This document shows, piece after piece, positions 43,101-55,149 of a stretch of DNA of 64,000 nucleotides. The stretch comes from Bolinopsis microptera (Eukaryota > Ctenophora > Tentaculata > Lobata > Bolinopsidae): the NCBI RefSeq assembly GCF_026151205.1, contig NC_087083.1, forward strand, positions 14,196,944 through 14,260,943, written 5' to 3'. The position numbers and the translations under genes were made by a program. The first letter of the stretch is position 1. Every line of letters starts with the position of its first letter. The notes under the pieces are model-generated. The model did not search any database, was not told where the DNA came from, and saw nothing but the letters and a program-made list of their open reading frames with translations.

Positions 43101-45251
43101 CTGTTAGAATAGGTAAAGATACTGTTGGAATAGGTAAAGATACTGTTAGAATAGGTGAAGTGTTGTCTTTATCCTGTTGTAGTTGCAGAGATCTCACAAG
43201 ATATTATATGTTCAGGTTGTTGGGTAGCAGCTGAAGGCAAGGAGTTAAAGTGGGCAGTAGGTGGCAGGAAGCAAGTGTGGCACCATCCTACTTGCTTCTC
43301 TGAGAGGAAGAAACAACTTGACATTGATCACAACATTACTGCTGACATCATTGATGTAAGATAAATAAAATAACTAAAGTTATTTTTAATAATAACTCAT
43401 CTGTTCTCTATTAATACTTACATTATTCGCTAATTCACTGGATTTATTTAGTCTCCTAAGTTTATTACAGTTCGCTGATTTAAATAAATGAATGCTCGCT
43501 ATCAGTTACAAGTTGGTCTTATTGCCACAGTAAAACCCCAATTCATTGCTTCCCTTTCCCCCAAGTGTTTGTAAATATCTACTACTTTAGACGAGTTGAT
43601 ATCACGTGATCTTTCACAGTACGACTTACAAACGGTGTAAAGAAAGCTAGGCTCCTTAGTTAGCGCATCTATTCCTTATGCCATTAATTGAGTGCTTTTC
43701 AACAGTTACCATGCATTATTGTTTCAAATATAGGTTCTGTGTTATCCGGTTTCAACTAAAAATTAAAACCCCGGTTTACTGACAATTTTCCTTTTCCCAA
43801 ATTGTGAGGTAGATCAGGATTTTAATGTACATACGATTAACAATTATTGTTTTTTTTTATTTGAAAATTCAATTAATCATTATATATATATAAATCAAGC
43901 GTTACATTTCAGCCTTGCAAAGTTACAATGACATATTTCTGATATACTAACATGATAAATGGTACTGCAATATAAGTTGCTTAATGTTTGGCCGGATGAC
44001 AAACTAACGAGAAAATAAACTTGATCTATATAATAATTAATTCGGCTGAACCAACACATAGCAAGAGCCACATTAACGTTGGGGCCGTCTAGGACAAAGA
44101 TTTCGTATGCAAAACTATTAAAAGTGAACGTATGATTGCAGGGGTATGAACTATTAAAGAAGGAAGACCAGGCACAATTAGTTCTCCTCCTAGGTAATTA
44201 TTATTTTACTAATCTACTCGGCTCGACGTGTTTTCCTAAAATAATTATGTTTGGGCTAACGCTAACTCAAGTATTATATCTATTTGATAAAAATAAATCA
44301 CCGAGTGTCAAGATAAACGATATCTCCCTATTGACATGATCTACTACTTTAACTTATTTCAATATGTACAATAATGCAGGTAAAGGAGGGAAGAAAAAGG
44401 AGAGGAGCAGGAAAAGTGACAATAATGAGAATATACCTCCTCCTCAATCTGCTTTAGAAAAGAAACTGCAGGTGAGTCGATCTAAACAGTTTCTCTACAA
44501 CTCTCCTTGTTTATCAACCCAACAGAAAGCATTTTTACTATAAAATATAAATGCTAATTCATAGAATCAAAAGAAGATTGCTATTCGAAAAGCCCACCTG
44601 CCCTTGCTATCCTTGACTGTCACGTGCTAATACTTTAAACAGAATGAATTATGTAAAGATGTAAGTGCAAACTAAACTTGTTTTGTAATACAATAACCTA
44701 ACTCAGGCCCAGAGTGGCTATCTCATGGAAATCAGACAAGCACTAAAAGAAGTAAACAACAAGTATTTGAGAGAGATGTTGGAATATAACGGATACCCAA
44801 CTCACGGAGCCGATATCAGGGTACATACATTGAAACCCCGATTTAGCGCAAGCCCCCATTTACCGCGGCCATTTTCTTCCCCCAAATACGACTTAACAGT
44901 TAACACTTAACATACATAATGTAAACAACCAAAACTTCGATTTACCGCAAACACCCGATATACTGCGGCTCTTCTCTTTCTCACAAACACCGCGGTAAAT
45001 CGGGGTTTTACCGTACATACCAGATGTCACATAATATAATATTAGAATATTCAAGTTAAATATTATTCAAATGTTAATGTAAATCATGATTTGATGCCCC
45101 GTACTTTTCCAGTCAATTATCTTTGTTGCTATTATAAGACCTGTACTATTAATTAAAATCCCCACAGCTAATAGATAGATGTAGTGAGGTATAGCATTTG
45201 GTAGGTTTGACGAACCTGCTCCTGTATGCGATGGAACTTATTTCTCACTTG
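40126..45251 (+). CDS. PARP1: poly(ADP-ribose) polymerase 1, N-terminal half (8 exons seen)
   Basis: The exons are 40126..40295, 40641..40756, 41291..41392, 43216..43355, 44142..44193, 44380..44471, 44707..44820 and 45168..45251. ZnF1 is complete, with ligands C19, C22, H51 and C54 (CKTCGSHIPKDHIRV...NHFNC) and the DNA-contacting GFGTLRYEDQ. ZnF2 has the signature AEYAKSNRSTCNGC and ends VWHHPTCF. A basic linker (KGGKKKERSRK) and the PADR1/ZnF3 start follow (YLMEIRQALKEVNNKYLREM, YPTHGADIR/LIDRCSE). PARP1 senses DNA breaks in the nucleus through these fingers and makes poly(ADP-ribose). Exon 8 reads correctly (FGRFDEPAPVCDGTYFSL) only if one G is added in the GG at 45188-45189, so it is frameshifted as given. 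BRCT, WGR and catalytic domains are not seen, because the sequence beyond 45.3 kb is unreliable. Intron 3 is a splice-donor array. Confidence 0.9.
41372..43156 (+). repeat. 21-bp minisatellite made of the PARP1 exon 3 splice donor (~84 copies)
   Basis: The unit GATACTGTTAGAATAGGTAAA is 16 bases of exon 3 end (GAYACTGTTAGAATAG) plus the donor GTAAA. The first, slightly different unit is the real exon end (GACACTGTTAGAATAG, donor at 41393). The rest fill intron 3 almost to the acceptor at 43215. Variants include AAGTAAAG, GATTAGG and GAAACTG. The 21-bp length equals seven codons, so each extra unit would add KDTVRIG in frame. The first ~9 units are open before a base-loss variant at 41581-41590 breaks the frame. 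Confidence 0.95.
43850..44082. repeat. dispersed repeat in PARP1 intron 4
   Basis: This is the second copy of the repeat inside the 36.2-36.9 kb element (shared TTCGGCTGAACCAACACATA and TTTGGCCGGATGACAA blocks). Here it lies without the GC-rich inverted ends, which shows that the core moves or was copied independently. Confidence 0.7.
44828..45013. mobile_element. 186-bp MITE with TA duplication, 7 bp after the PARP1 exon 7 donor
   Basis: The left terminus (..TGAAACCCCGATTTAGCGC) and the reverse complement of the right terminus (CGGTAAAACCCCGATTTACC) match over about 20 bp, with TA on both sides (44826-44827, 45014-45015). ACCCCGATTTACCGC repeats occur inside. TA duplication and these ends suggest the Tc1/mariner-pogo group. 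Removing the element leaves an ordinary donor context, AGG/GTACATACCAG, so it landed just inside intron 7. Confidence 0.8.
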
Positions 45252-45339
45252 GTATGTTGAGATTAGAATTACTAAAATTATTTGGTGCTCTTGTAGCCGC
45301 TGTTTAATATTCGTCATTTAATTTAAAATTTGTTTTTCG

Positions 45340-48300
45340 CTATGAATATAGGCCCTGGTTTAATATTATTTGGGTTTGGGTTTTTTTATAAAAGGGGGTT
45401 TTTTTTTCAAATTGTGGAGATAATCCCAAAACAAAGTTAATTTTTGTCCCTTATTGTCCATTTTTGTCAGGGGGGACCCTATTTTTTGGGGGATGAACAA
45501 AAAGGATGCAAAAAGGCCAAAAAAACATGATCCCCAAGGTGAGAGCTCGTATTATGCAAAGGAGAGTTTTCAGAGTTTTCTAAAGTTGCAACCCCCATTT
45601 TCAACCCAAGGAAACCCAAGTGGTAATCCCAGAATCAGTCTGGAACCCAAACTGATTATTTTTACCCCTTAAAGCGAAAGGGGGTTTGAGAATAGATTTA
45701 AAAGGTTTGGAGATTTTTATTGAATTCGGGTAAATTTTTTTTACTGTTCGGACTTGGGAGAAGACTGTCCGTTAAAAAACCCTTTTCCAGAGGGAAAGGC
45801 CTAGGGTTTATACAAAGGGAAAGTAAATAGTAAGGGAGTTAATTTGGGAAAAATTTGTTTTGTTTAAAAATTAAAGGATGGTTTTCCCGAACCCCTTTAA
45901 ACCCGTAAAAGCTAAAAACATATGATTTTTCAGTAAAAGGGGGCAGTTTTATTATTTTAAAGGGGGGCCCGTGATTACTGTAGTTAAGTAATTTAAAATT
46001 GCCAAAAAAGTATCTCTGGAATCGATCGCTGCATAGTTCCCGCTTAAACCCCGGTAAAAAGCCCCCACAAAAGCATTTTTACTAAAATTGCAATTATTTT
46101 TAAAAATTTCCCTTTTGGGGAAAGGAACGCGCGAATGTTTTGTGCGAAAAAATTTTCGACCCGTATTAATTGGGGCACAAGCCCCGCGATTTAATTGCGG
46201 GGAAATGAAAACCCCGGGGGGGATGCCCCGTCGAGGAAAGATAAAGGGAAACTTTATCCGGAAATTTAATTTCCAGTCACTGAATTTTAAAAAAATTAAG
46301 GGTTTTTAGGTTTTTGTAAATGTCATTTTTAAAACAGTTTTTATTTTGGGGTTTTTGGGAAAATTTTAAAAAAGTTAGGGGAAAAGTTGAAACCCGAAAA
46401 ATTGTTGAGGGTTTTTTTAAAAATAGGAAACTTTTTTTTTTTGCGGTTTTTTAACGAATCAAAACAATAGAAATTAGAAAAAATTATTAAAAAATTTCCC
46501 TAATATAACTTCCAATGTTTGGTTATTTAAAAAAAGTGAGTAAAAGTTTTCATCAAGGGTATAAATAAATAATCTTCTTTTGCCATTTAAAAAGAAGAAA
46601 TATCCCTTTTATTTCCCCAAACCCCAAAATTTAACCCCCTTATTTGTTGTTTTTTTAAAGCGTTTATCCCAAAAGGGGGGGGGACTTTAAATCTCTGGTA
46701 TTTTTGGGGGAGGGGGGGGGGCTTTAAATCTCTGATTTTTATTTGTTCTTTTCACAAAAAATTTTTCCCCCTTTCAAAATTTTTTTAGGGGTTCCCCGTA
46801 TATTTTGAAGATTTGTTCCTCTTTTTCGTTCATTTTGCTACCAGCCGTTTGTGTGATGGAGATGTTGAATAAGGTTTTTTGCAACAAAATTTTGTGGGTG
46901 TTCGCGTTGGAAGTTTTTTTAGGGAAAAATTTTTTATCTTTGTAGAGTTTTTTTTTTTGCTTTTTGGTTTGGGTATTTTAAAGGTGAAAAGAAAAGGGTT
47001 GAAGGGCCCGCTAGTAAATTTTAAAAAAAACTGCATGAAATTAGTTGCAGACCCAACTGCTAGGCCTGCAACAATCCCAAAGGTTTTTTCCAAATGAAAA
47101 TGACACTACCATCTGGCTTTTGTGTTTTAACCCAAATTAAGTCGCCGCTCCCCGGTTTTAGAAAACCCAATAATTTCATACCCTCCCCAAAAAAATGGAA
47201 ATTTGGAAAAAAATAAGATAAGATGGGGGGAAGGGGGTTTTGGGAAATTCCCTGGATCTTAAAAAACAATTTTTTTCCCTTTATTTTCGTGCCCCCAAAG
47301 TAAGGTTTTTATAATTTTTTCCCGATTTGCAAACAAAGAGGAAAAACAATGATGCCCCTGGGAAAGATTAAACGGGGAAAATCAACTGAAATTTCAGGGC
47401 CCCTTGTAAAAGTTGTATTTTCCGGTTTTTTGTTTTGGTTTTTTTTTGAGCTCTTGCGTCTTGTTGAAAATGTCCTGCGTGAGCCCCCCAAAAGAATGCC
47501 GAGAGAAAGAAGTAAAAATTTGGGAAAATGCAATCCCCGTTCCCCTGCATTTAGAGAAAAAGAGAGGATTTCCCGAATTGCAAAAAATTTTTTGGTGGGG
47601 AACCCCAAACTTTTGTGAAGAAAACGTAGGGCCAAAGGGAACAGAGTAACGTTTAGGTTTAGTTGGTTTAATGTATTTCCCTTTTTTTTGGCTTTTTGAA
47701 AGGGGCGTTAAAGGGAAAAAGTAAAAGAGGAAAACTTAAATTTATCACAAAATGATATAGCTAACCGGGTTCCCTTTTTCCTTTATCCCCTTTCTTTTTT
47801 GGGTGGCAGGCAGCAAAATTGTTGTGTGATTGCGGTAAAAGGGGAAAGTTCCCTCATCATTGAAAAATGGTTTTTTCAGCCCTTTTTAAAAAAATCATTT
47901 GTTGTTGTGTTCAAATAATAAAAACCTTTTCTTTTGTTTTGTATGGAAAGTTGGGATTTTTTTGTTGGGGAAAATCAAAAAAAAAGTTTTTTTTATATGA
48001 TTTGTTTCTGGTTTGAGTGATGAAGTTGACCGATACAATAGGAAAAAACCTATTTTGTAGCTTCGTTCAATTTTGGGTTTGGTAGAAGTTCCTTTTGTTT
48101 TGGAAATTTTTTTTGCCAAATTTACCCGCCCCCGTTAGCCCCTTTACCCTGGGGTCCCCAAATTCAGCTTTAATTGGGAAGATTTGATTTTTGGGTTTTT
48201 GGCTTCTGAGCACTCAAATTCCCCCTCTTTTTTTTTAAAATTTTTGGAAGGATTTGATTCTGTAGAATAGAAAAGTCGTGATGTTTTTCCCTCTTCTTTC

Positions 48301-48871
48301 GGAAAGCTTTAAAGATTCTATGGACCTTTTTGATTTTTCGTTTTTTAGAAAGGGAATTTGGGTTTACTCCTCTTTTTTGATTTGTTTACTTAACGATTTG
48401 GCAGAACTGGGGCTGGTTTTTTTTTGAGGAGAATTTTCCCAAAAGGGTTTTGATGCCAAAAAGTGTTTGCATATTGGTTTAAATTTTTTGTGACAGATTT
48501 ATCTCTGGGCTCCCTGATTTTCTTCTCCTTTTAGGGGTTTCCCTTTTTTGTATTTCCGGGCCCCTTTTTAAAAGCATGTTTACCCCCGTAAAAGGGGTCA
48601 GAGTATTGGGTTGGCAGTTTTCTGGAAACGTTTCCCTTTTCTGCAGGGACCCCCGCAAAAAAATTGAACCCCCCAGTGCACAACCTGAAAATTTTTGTTA
48701 TTTTTTCTTTATATACCCTTTCGTTTAAGCATTGGGGTTGTTTTTAATACCCTTTTTGGAAAAGTTTCTTTGTGAAGATGATTGGAAAATAAAAAGGAAA
48801 GATTTTTAAAGATAATTTGGGGTTTAAAAGGGGGGGTTAAAAAATTTAAAAAAAAGTAGTGAACCCGTACC

Positions 48872-48904
<33 letters not shown>

Positions 48905-50110
48905 TTTTGGGGGTTTTTGGAAAAAAATTCCCCATTTTGTTCCAAAATTTATTTAGATCACCCGGGAAATTTTGTGAAAATTTAAAAATGGGCCGGGAAA
49001 GGGAGGCCCTAGTTCTGTAAACCCGTCCCTAATGGGGCGGTGGAAAAAAAATAGTCAGGTGGCCTTTTTTGCTTTAAAAAATCGTTAATTAAGGGAGATT
49101 ATTTTTAAAAATATACACTGATAAAGTGTTGGGATTCTTTTGAAAAAATGTGGGGGGGGATTTTTGAAAATAATACTTCATCCGGCCGGCCCGGGTAATC
49201 CCGCCCAAATTTGTGTGGGATAGGTTGTACAGTAGAAATTTGGTTATTTGTTTTTATAGTATTCCCTTTTTGTGTGCAAGTGTGAATTTTTTTCGTTTAT
49301 TTGGGGATGGGATTTGTTTAGGGCCCTGTTTGGGATAGGGGGATAGATAAGGGAAAATTAAAAGATTAAGGAAATTTTGTGGGTTTATCAAATTTCCCCA
49401 TTCTGTCGAATATCCCTTAGCTTTCAGTTTGCTTTTTTAAACAGTACAAAAAGATGTTGCAGTATGAAAAGTTCTTTCACAAATTTAAAAAGGAAGACCT
49501 GGGCTGCTTTTTCGGGATTTCCCGTGCGCATTTTATTCGGAGTGGTACAAATCATGAATTAAAATTTCTTAATTGAAAGAGAATTGAAAAAGAAATAAAA
49601 AGTACAATATTGGGGGTAAGAATTCAGCGTGGGGAGGGGGCTATCAACTTTTACATTCTGTTTGGAAACATCTTTTGTAATTTTCCCGCATTACAAGAGC
49701 GCAAGGATGATTCCCGCAGTACTGCAGAGTTTCATCACAACTATACCGGAAGAATTGGGTTTTTTCTGTTTTCCCCCTGCAAATTCATCTGTGGAGTGGT
49801 TTTTTAAACGAATTTGATTAAAATCTCTTTTGAAAGGAAAATTTATAGAAATAAAAAAGAAAGAATTTTGGGGATAAGATTTATCGTGGGGGTTTTTCAA
49901 CTTACCCAATTTTGTCGAATTTTAAATTTGCTACAGTTTCCGCATTTAAAACGTTAAAAAAGATGCCCCGCAGTATGACAGGTTTCTCAAAATATAACCC
50001 GGAAAAATGTTTTTTTCTTTTTGTATGTTCCCCTTTGGATTCTTTGGGGTTTGGGAAAAAATTTAATATGATATCTTTATTGAAAGAGCATTGATAAGAA
50101 ATAAATAAGA
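45340..50110. other. low-quality consensus: homopolymer-inflated, error-rich sequence
   Basis: From about 45.34 kb the texture changes abruptly. There are very frequent runs of 4-10 identical bases (GGGG, CCCC, TTTTTT), almost no long clean words, and a ~34-base C run near 48872-48904. Copies of the neighbouring repeat unit at 49377-49560, 49620-49800 and 49880-50080 are recognisable but corrupted (for example TTACCACATTCTG read as TTTCCCCATTCTG). No gene can be supported in 45.34-49.3 kb, and short open frames here should not be trusted. Real PARP1 exons 9 onward may be hidden in it. Confidence 0.75.
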
Positions 50111-50156
50111 TAAGAATATTGGAGATAACAATCTCATCTTGGGTTTATCAACTTAC

Positions 50157-53100
50157 CACATTCTGTCGAATCATCATTAGCTACAGTTCCAGCATTACAA
50201 GCAGTACAAGAAGATGCTCCTGCAATACTGACAGAGTTCTCATCACAACTATCACAGGAAGAAATGTGTGCGTCTCTGTATGTTTCCCGTGCACATTCAT
50301 CTGTGGAGGTGTTACAAATCATGAATAAGACAATATCTTTATTGAAAGAGAATTGATAAGAAACCTAAATAAGAACAAATATTGGAGACAAGAATCTCAT
50401 CGTGGGTTTATCAACTTACCACATTCTGTCGAAATCATCATTAGCTACAGTTCCAGCATCACAAGCAGTGCAAGCAAGATGTCCCTGCAGTACTGACAGA
50501 GTTCTCATCACAACTAACACAGGAAGACATGTCTGCTTCTTGTATGTTCCGCCGCACCAATCATCTGCGGAGTGGTACAAATCATGAATATGATATCTTT
50601 ATTTGAAAGAGAATTGATAAGAAATAAATAAGATAAGAATATTGGAGATAAGAACTCATCGTGGGTTTATCAACTTACCAACTTGCAATCATCTGTGGAG
50701 TGTACAAATCATGAATAAGATATCTTTATTGAATGAGAATTGATAAGAAATAAATAAGATAGAATATTACAGATAAGAAATCGTATCATGAGTTTATCCA
50801 CTTAGCAACATTTGGTCATTTGTCTTATATTCCAATTTTTGTGCAAGTGTGACATTTTTCTCGTTTATTGGAGACCTGGGATTTGTTATAGGCGTGATGG
50901 TGATAGAGATAGATAAGAATATTACAGATAAGAATCTCATCGTGGGTTTATCAACTTACCACATTCTGTCGAATCATCATTAGCTACAGTTCCAGCATTA
51001 CAAGCAGTACAAGAAGATGCTCCTGCAGTACTGACAGAGTTCTCATCACAATTACACAGGAAGACATGTCTGCTTCTCTGTATGTTCCCGCTGCGCATTC
51101 ATCTGCGGAGTGGTACAAATCATGAATAAGATATCTTAATTGAATGAGAATTGATAAGAAATAAATAAGATACAAATATTGGGGATAAGAATCTCAGCGT
51201 GGGTACTGGGTCTATCAACTTACCACATTCTGTCAAATCATCATTGGCTACAGTTCCAGCATTACAAGCAGTGCAAGAAGATGCTCCTGCAGTACTGACA
51301 GAGTTCTCATCACAACTATCACAGGAAGACATGTCTGCTTCTCTGTATGTTCCCGCTGAGCATTCATCTGCGGAGTGGTACAAATTATGAATAAGATAAT
51401 ATCTCTTTTGAAAGAGAATTGATAAGAAATAAATAAGATAAGAATATTGGAGATAAGAATCTCATCGTGGGTTTATCAACTTACCACATTCTGTCGAATC
51501 ATCATTAGCTACAGTTCCAGCATTACAAGCAGTACAAGAAGATGCTCCTGCAATACTGACAGAGTTCTCATCACAACTATCACAGGAAGACATGTGTGCG
51601 TCTCTGTATGTTCCCGCTGCACATTCATCTGTGGAGTGATACAAATCATGAATAAGACAATATCTTTATTGAAAGAGAATTGATAAGAAATAAATAAGAT
51701 ACAAATATTGGAGACAAGAATCTCATCGTGGGTTTATCAACTTACCACATTCTGTCGAATCATCATTAGCTACAGTTCCAGCATCACAAGCAGTGCAAGA
51801 AGATGCTCCTGCAGTACTGACAGAGTTCTCATCACAACTAACACAGGAAGACATGTCTGCTTCTCTGTATGTTCCCGCCGCACAATCATCTGCGGAGTGG
51901 TACAAATCATGAATATGATATCTTTATTGAAAGAGAATTGATAAGAAATAAATAAGATAAGAATATTGGAGATAAGAATCTCATCGTGGGTTTATCAACT
52001 TACCAACTTGCAATCATCTGTGGAGTGGTACAAATCATGAATAAGATATCTTTATTGAATGAGAATTGATAAGAAATAAATAAGATAAGAATATTACAGA
52101 TAAGAATCGTATCATGAGTTTATCCACTTAGCAACATTTGGTCATTTGTCTTATATTCCCAATTTTTGTGCAAGTGTGACATTTTTCTCGTTTATTGGAG
52201 ACTGGGATTTGTATAGGCCGTGATGGTGATAGAGATAGATAAGAATATTACAGATAAGAATCTCATCGTGGGTTTATCAACTTACCACATTCTGTCGAAT
52301 CATCATTAGCTACAGTTCCAGCATTACAAGCAGTACAAGAAGATGCTCCTGCAGTACTGACAGAGTTCTCATCACAATTAACACAGGAAGACATGTCTGC
52401 TTCTCTGTATGTTCCCGCTGCACAATCATCTGCGGAGTGGTACAAATCATGAATAAGATATCTTAATTGAATGAGAATTGATAAGAAATAAATAAGATAC
52501 AAATATTGGGGATAAGAATCTCAGCGTGGGTACTGGGTCTATCAACTTACCACATTCTGTCAAATCATCATTAGCTACAGTTCCAGCATTACAAGCAGTG
52601 CAAGAAGATGCTCCTGCAGTACTGACAGAGTTCTCATCACAACTATCACAGGAGGACATGTCTGCTTCTCTGTATGTTCCCGCTGCACATTCATCTGTGG
52701 AGTGGTATTAATCATGAATAAGTTAATATCTCTTTTGAAAGAGAATTGATAAGAAATAAATAAGATAAGAATATTGGAGATAAGAATCTCATCGTGGGTT
52801 TATCAACTTACCACATTCTGTCGAATCATCATTAGCTACAGTTCCAGCATTACAAGCAGTACAAGAAGATGCTCCTGCAGTACTGACAGAGTTCTCATCA
52901 CAACTATCACAGGAAAACATGTCTGCTTCTCTGTATGTTCCCGGTGAACATTTTTCTGAAGATGTTATATTTTATTCATAATGTAAACAATCGCTGCTAG
53001 CATAACAGATGATCATTCTGCATCTATGTAAAATATGTTTAATGGATTGATATAGCCTGACATTAGAGTACATTAGAGTACATTAGAGTACATTAGAGTA

Positions 53101-53333
53101 CATTGGAGTACATTAGAGTACATTAGAGTACATTAGAGTTCATTAGAGTACATTTGAGTACATTTGAGTACATTAGAGAGTTCACTTACGACACTTAGTA
53201 TTATACGTATTAGCCACATATCCACTAGAACATATAGTACAAGAAGAAGCTCCAGCAGCACTGATGGTGTTTCCTTCACAGCCTTTACAACTACTCATGT
53301 ACGCACTCCTGTACTTGCCTGCTGGACACTTTT
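50157..53333 (-). CDS. ephrin-receptor-like (GCC2/GCC3-type) repeat protein, tandem 144-bp exons
   Basis: At least ten minus-strand exons of 144 bp (E and G are off by one base), all phase 1-1, each encode one 48-residue module. The pattern is ECxxGTYREADMSSCxSC then ENSVSTAGASSCTACNAGT. In transcript order: 53333..53190 (divergent, EKCPAGKYRS), 52955..52812, 52694..52551, 52429..52286, 51889..51746, 51628..51485, 51367..51224, 51102..50960 (one base short), 50564..50420 (indels), 50300..50157. Corrupted copies continue to about 49380. Acceptors (CCGCAG) and donors (GTAAGT) are conserved. Because every exon is phase-symmetric, unit number can change without breaking the frame. Six-cysteine modules of this family occur in extracellular parts of receptors and adhesion proteins. 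The N- and C-terminal parts were not identified. Confidence 0.8.
50402..52990. repeat. ~1.32-kb higher-order duplication of the exon array
   Basis: The block 50402-51680 recurs at 51720-52990 in the same order. Each block has a normal exon, then a truncated exon (50682 / 51998, only ACTTGCAATCATCTGTGGAG left), a spacer with TTAGCAACATTTGGTCATTT and GTTTATTGGAGAC, and then three exons. A third, corrupted copy of the spacer is visible at about 49220-49340, so the array grew by block duplication as well as by single exons. Confidence 0.85.
53062..53180. repeat. 10-bp repeat ATTAGAGTAC in the intron after the first ephrin-like exon
   Basis: About 12 copies of ATTAGAGTAC starting 10 bp after the donor GTAAGT (53189) of exon 53333..53190, reading on the minus strand. 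The donor itself is not part of the unit. Confidence 0.85.
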
Positions 53334-53339
53334 CTGAAA

Positions 53340-54530
53340 ATGGTTGACATTTGCAATTTGCTTGCTGATGCATTCATATGATTGCATGGTGTCGCAAAAC
53401 ATATGCGTATTGAATAACGATACAAAAGGAAAATGCTAGTGTTAGTTTATTTGAGAACCTGTCTAATAGAACTATTAGTAGAAGTAATTATAGTATTAAC
53501 AATATTAGTAGGATGCACGTACGTTCACTTCTGTTCCAAGTCAAATATTACAATACTTATAATGCACAATTCATTTCATCATACTTCAATACTACAATAT
53601 TTCATCACACGAATTTCGGGTGTTCTCTCCAGTTTTCCTACCGTCTTTTGTATGGTAAGGGTGAGCAGATGTAGCATGAGTCAGGAAGAGAAGTATGATG
53701 ACAGTTCCTCTGAAAACCATATCACAAAGCTTCTATTGTCCTTCTAAGTATCATAATTCCTAGAATAAGCAAGGTAATGACTTAATAATCAGTATGAGCA
53801 ATGTAATGACATACTAATTAGTATAAGCAATGTAAGATAGGAAGGCTGGACTTAACTTACCATGAATATAGCTAAAGCTACGTAAGTTTAATCCCGAAGA
53901 CCTCCGCAAACAATCATGTAAACAACAAAATGATTTTTTAATTAGGTTTTCGGAGAGGCCAGAGCAGAAGAACTACGTATAAAGTATATATAGTATAACC
54001 ATATTATGATTAGAAACGTTATTTTTGAAATTAGCTAGTAACCAGATACCTATCATCATATTCCATCTCTAATTCTCGCAGTTTTAAAATAGTACGCAAT
54101 TCAACTATCACGCCTTTATCATAAAGTGTCTGATCACGGTCTATCTACAAAAGTGTGATGTTTGCCGACCAGATTCCAGACCCTTATGACGCACAATCCT
54201 AATTCTCTGTGCCTTTTACCGTCACGTAATTATTAACAATCTTCTGGCTATACATTGCATGTGTAGGGAAGAAGAAACATGGCACTTCGCCAAGTATTGG
54301 TGTAATGATAATTTAGTTGATTTAGTTAGGGTATTATGAACATTTACTGGAAACCGATTTGCCACAAGCATTTCTGTGTAATTAAATATGTTGTCCATAG
54401 TTGTCCAATGTGTTGTCCATAGTTGTCCAGTCAGAAGCCCAATAGGGACATTTGACTTTGCTATAAAAGTGTGACTATGACGGTCTCACATTGAGCTCTT
54501 AAGTGCCTTGTTATTAGGGCGAGAAAATAT
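53340..54530. other. no gene seen
   Basis: AT-rich DNA that may be intron or 5' flank of the ephrin-like repeat gene. A tandem pair TTGTCCATAGTTGTCCA occurs at 54390-54430. Confidence 0.4.
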
Positions 54531-54532
54531 GC

Positions 54533-54857
54533 TCTAGCTAGTTGTGCCCATCAGATCCACTTATACAAGTCTAGCTAGTTGTGCCCATCAGATCCACTTA
54601 TACAAGTCTAGCTAGTTGTGCCCATCAGATCCACTTATACAAGTCTAGCTAGTTGTGCCCATCAGATCCACTTATACAAGTCTAGCTAGTTGTGCCCATC
54701 AGATCCACTTATACAAGTCTAGCTAGTTGTGCCCACCAGATCCACTTATACAAGTCTAGCTAGTTGTGCCCATCAGATCCACTTATACAAGTCTAGCTAG
54801 TTGTGCCCATCAGATCCACTTATACAAGTCTAGCTAGTTGTGCCCATCAGATCCAAC
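54533..54857. repeat. 37-bp minisatellite, ~9 copies
   Basis: The unit is AGCTAGTTGTGCCCATCAGA followed by TCCACTTATACAAGTCT, almost invariant (one C for T in copy 6). No adjacent exon was recognised, so I cannot say whether it contains a splice site. Confidence 0.95.
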
Positions 54858-55149
54858 ACATTCCTGCGCAGAAATGCTTGTGGAAAATCAGTCCACAGAT
54901 GGTTTGATATTTATGCTTATTGTCTAATTAACCAGATAATAATTGTAAATTGAAATTTAATAACACCGCTTTTAAGATACAACTTATACTCAGCAGTGTT
55001 TGAACTAGTCATCCCAGAAAATACCATGAATACTGAGTTCAGAAGGTAACTTATGCTTGAAAATATGTCGTCAATACTAAAGCCAGAAAATGGTAGTACT
55101 TAAATATATTATGCAAAGATCGAATACCAAGTATGACCAAAATAGTTAT

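Noticed and set aside
41573-43197. Minus-strand frames of LPILTVSLPILTVS repeats
   Set aside because: Reverse reading of the PARP1 21-bp donor array; not a leucine-rich protein.
45454-49909. Numerous open frames of 60-108 codons between 45.4 and 49.9 kb
   Set aside because: Located in error-rich sequence with inflated homopolymers; no recognisable domain and unreliable frames.
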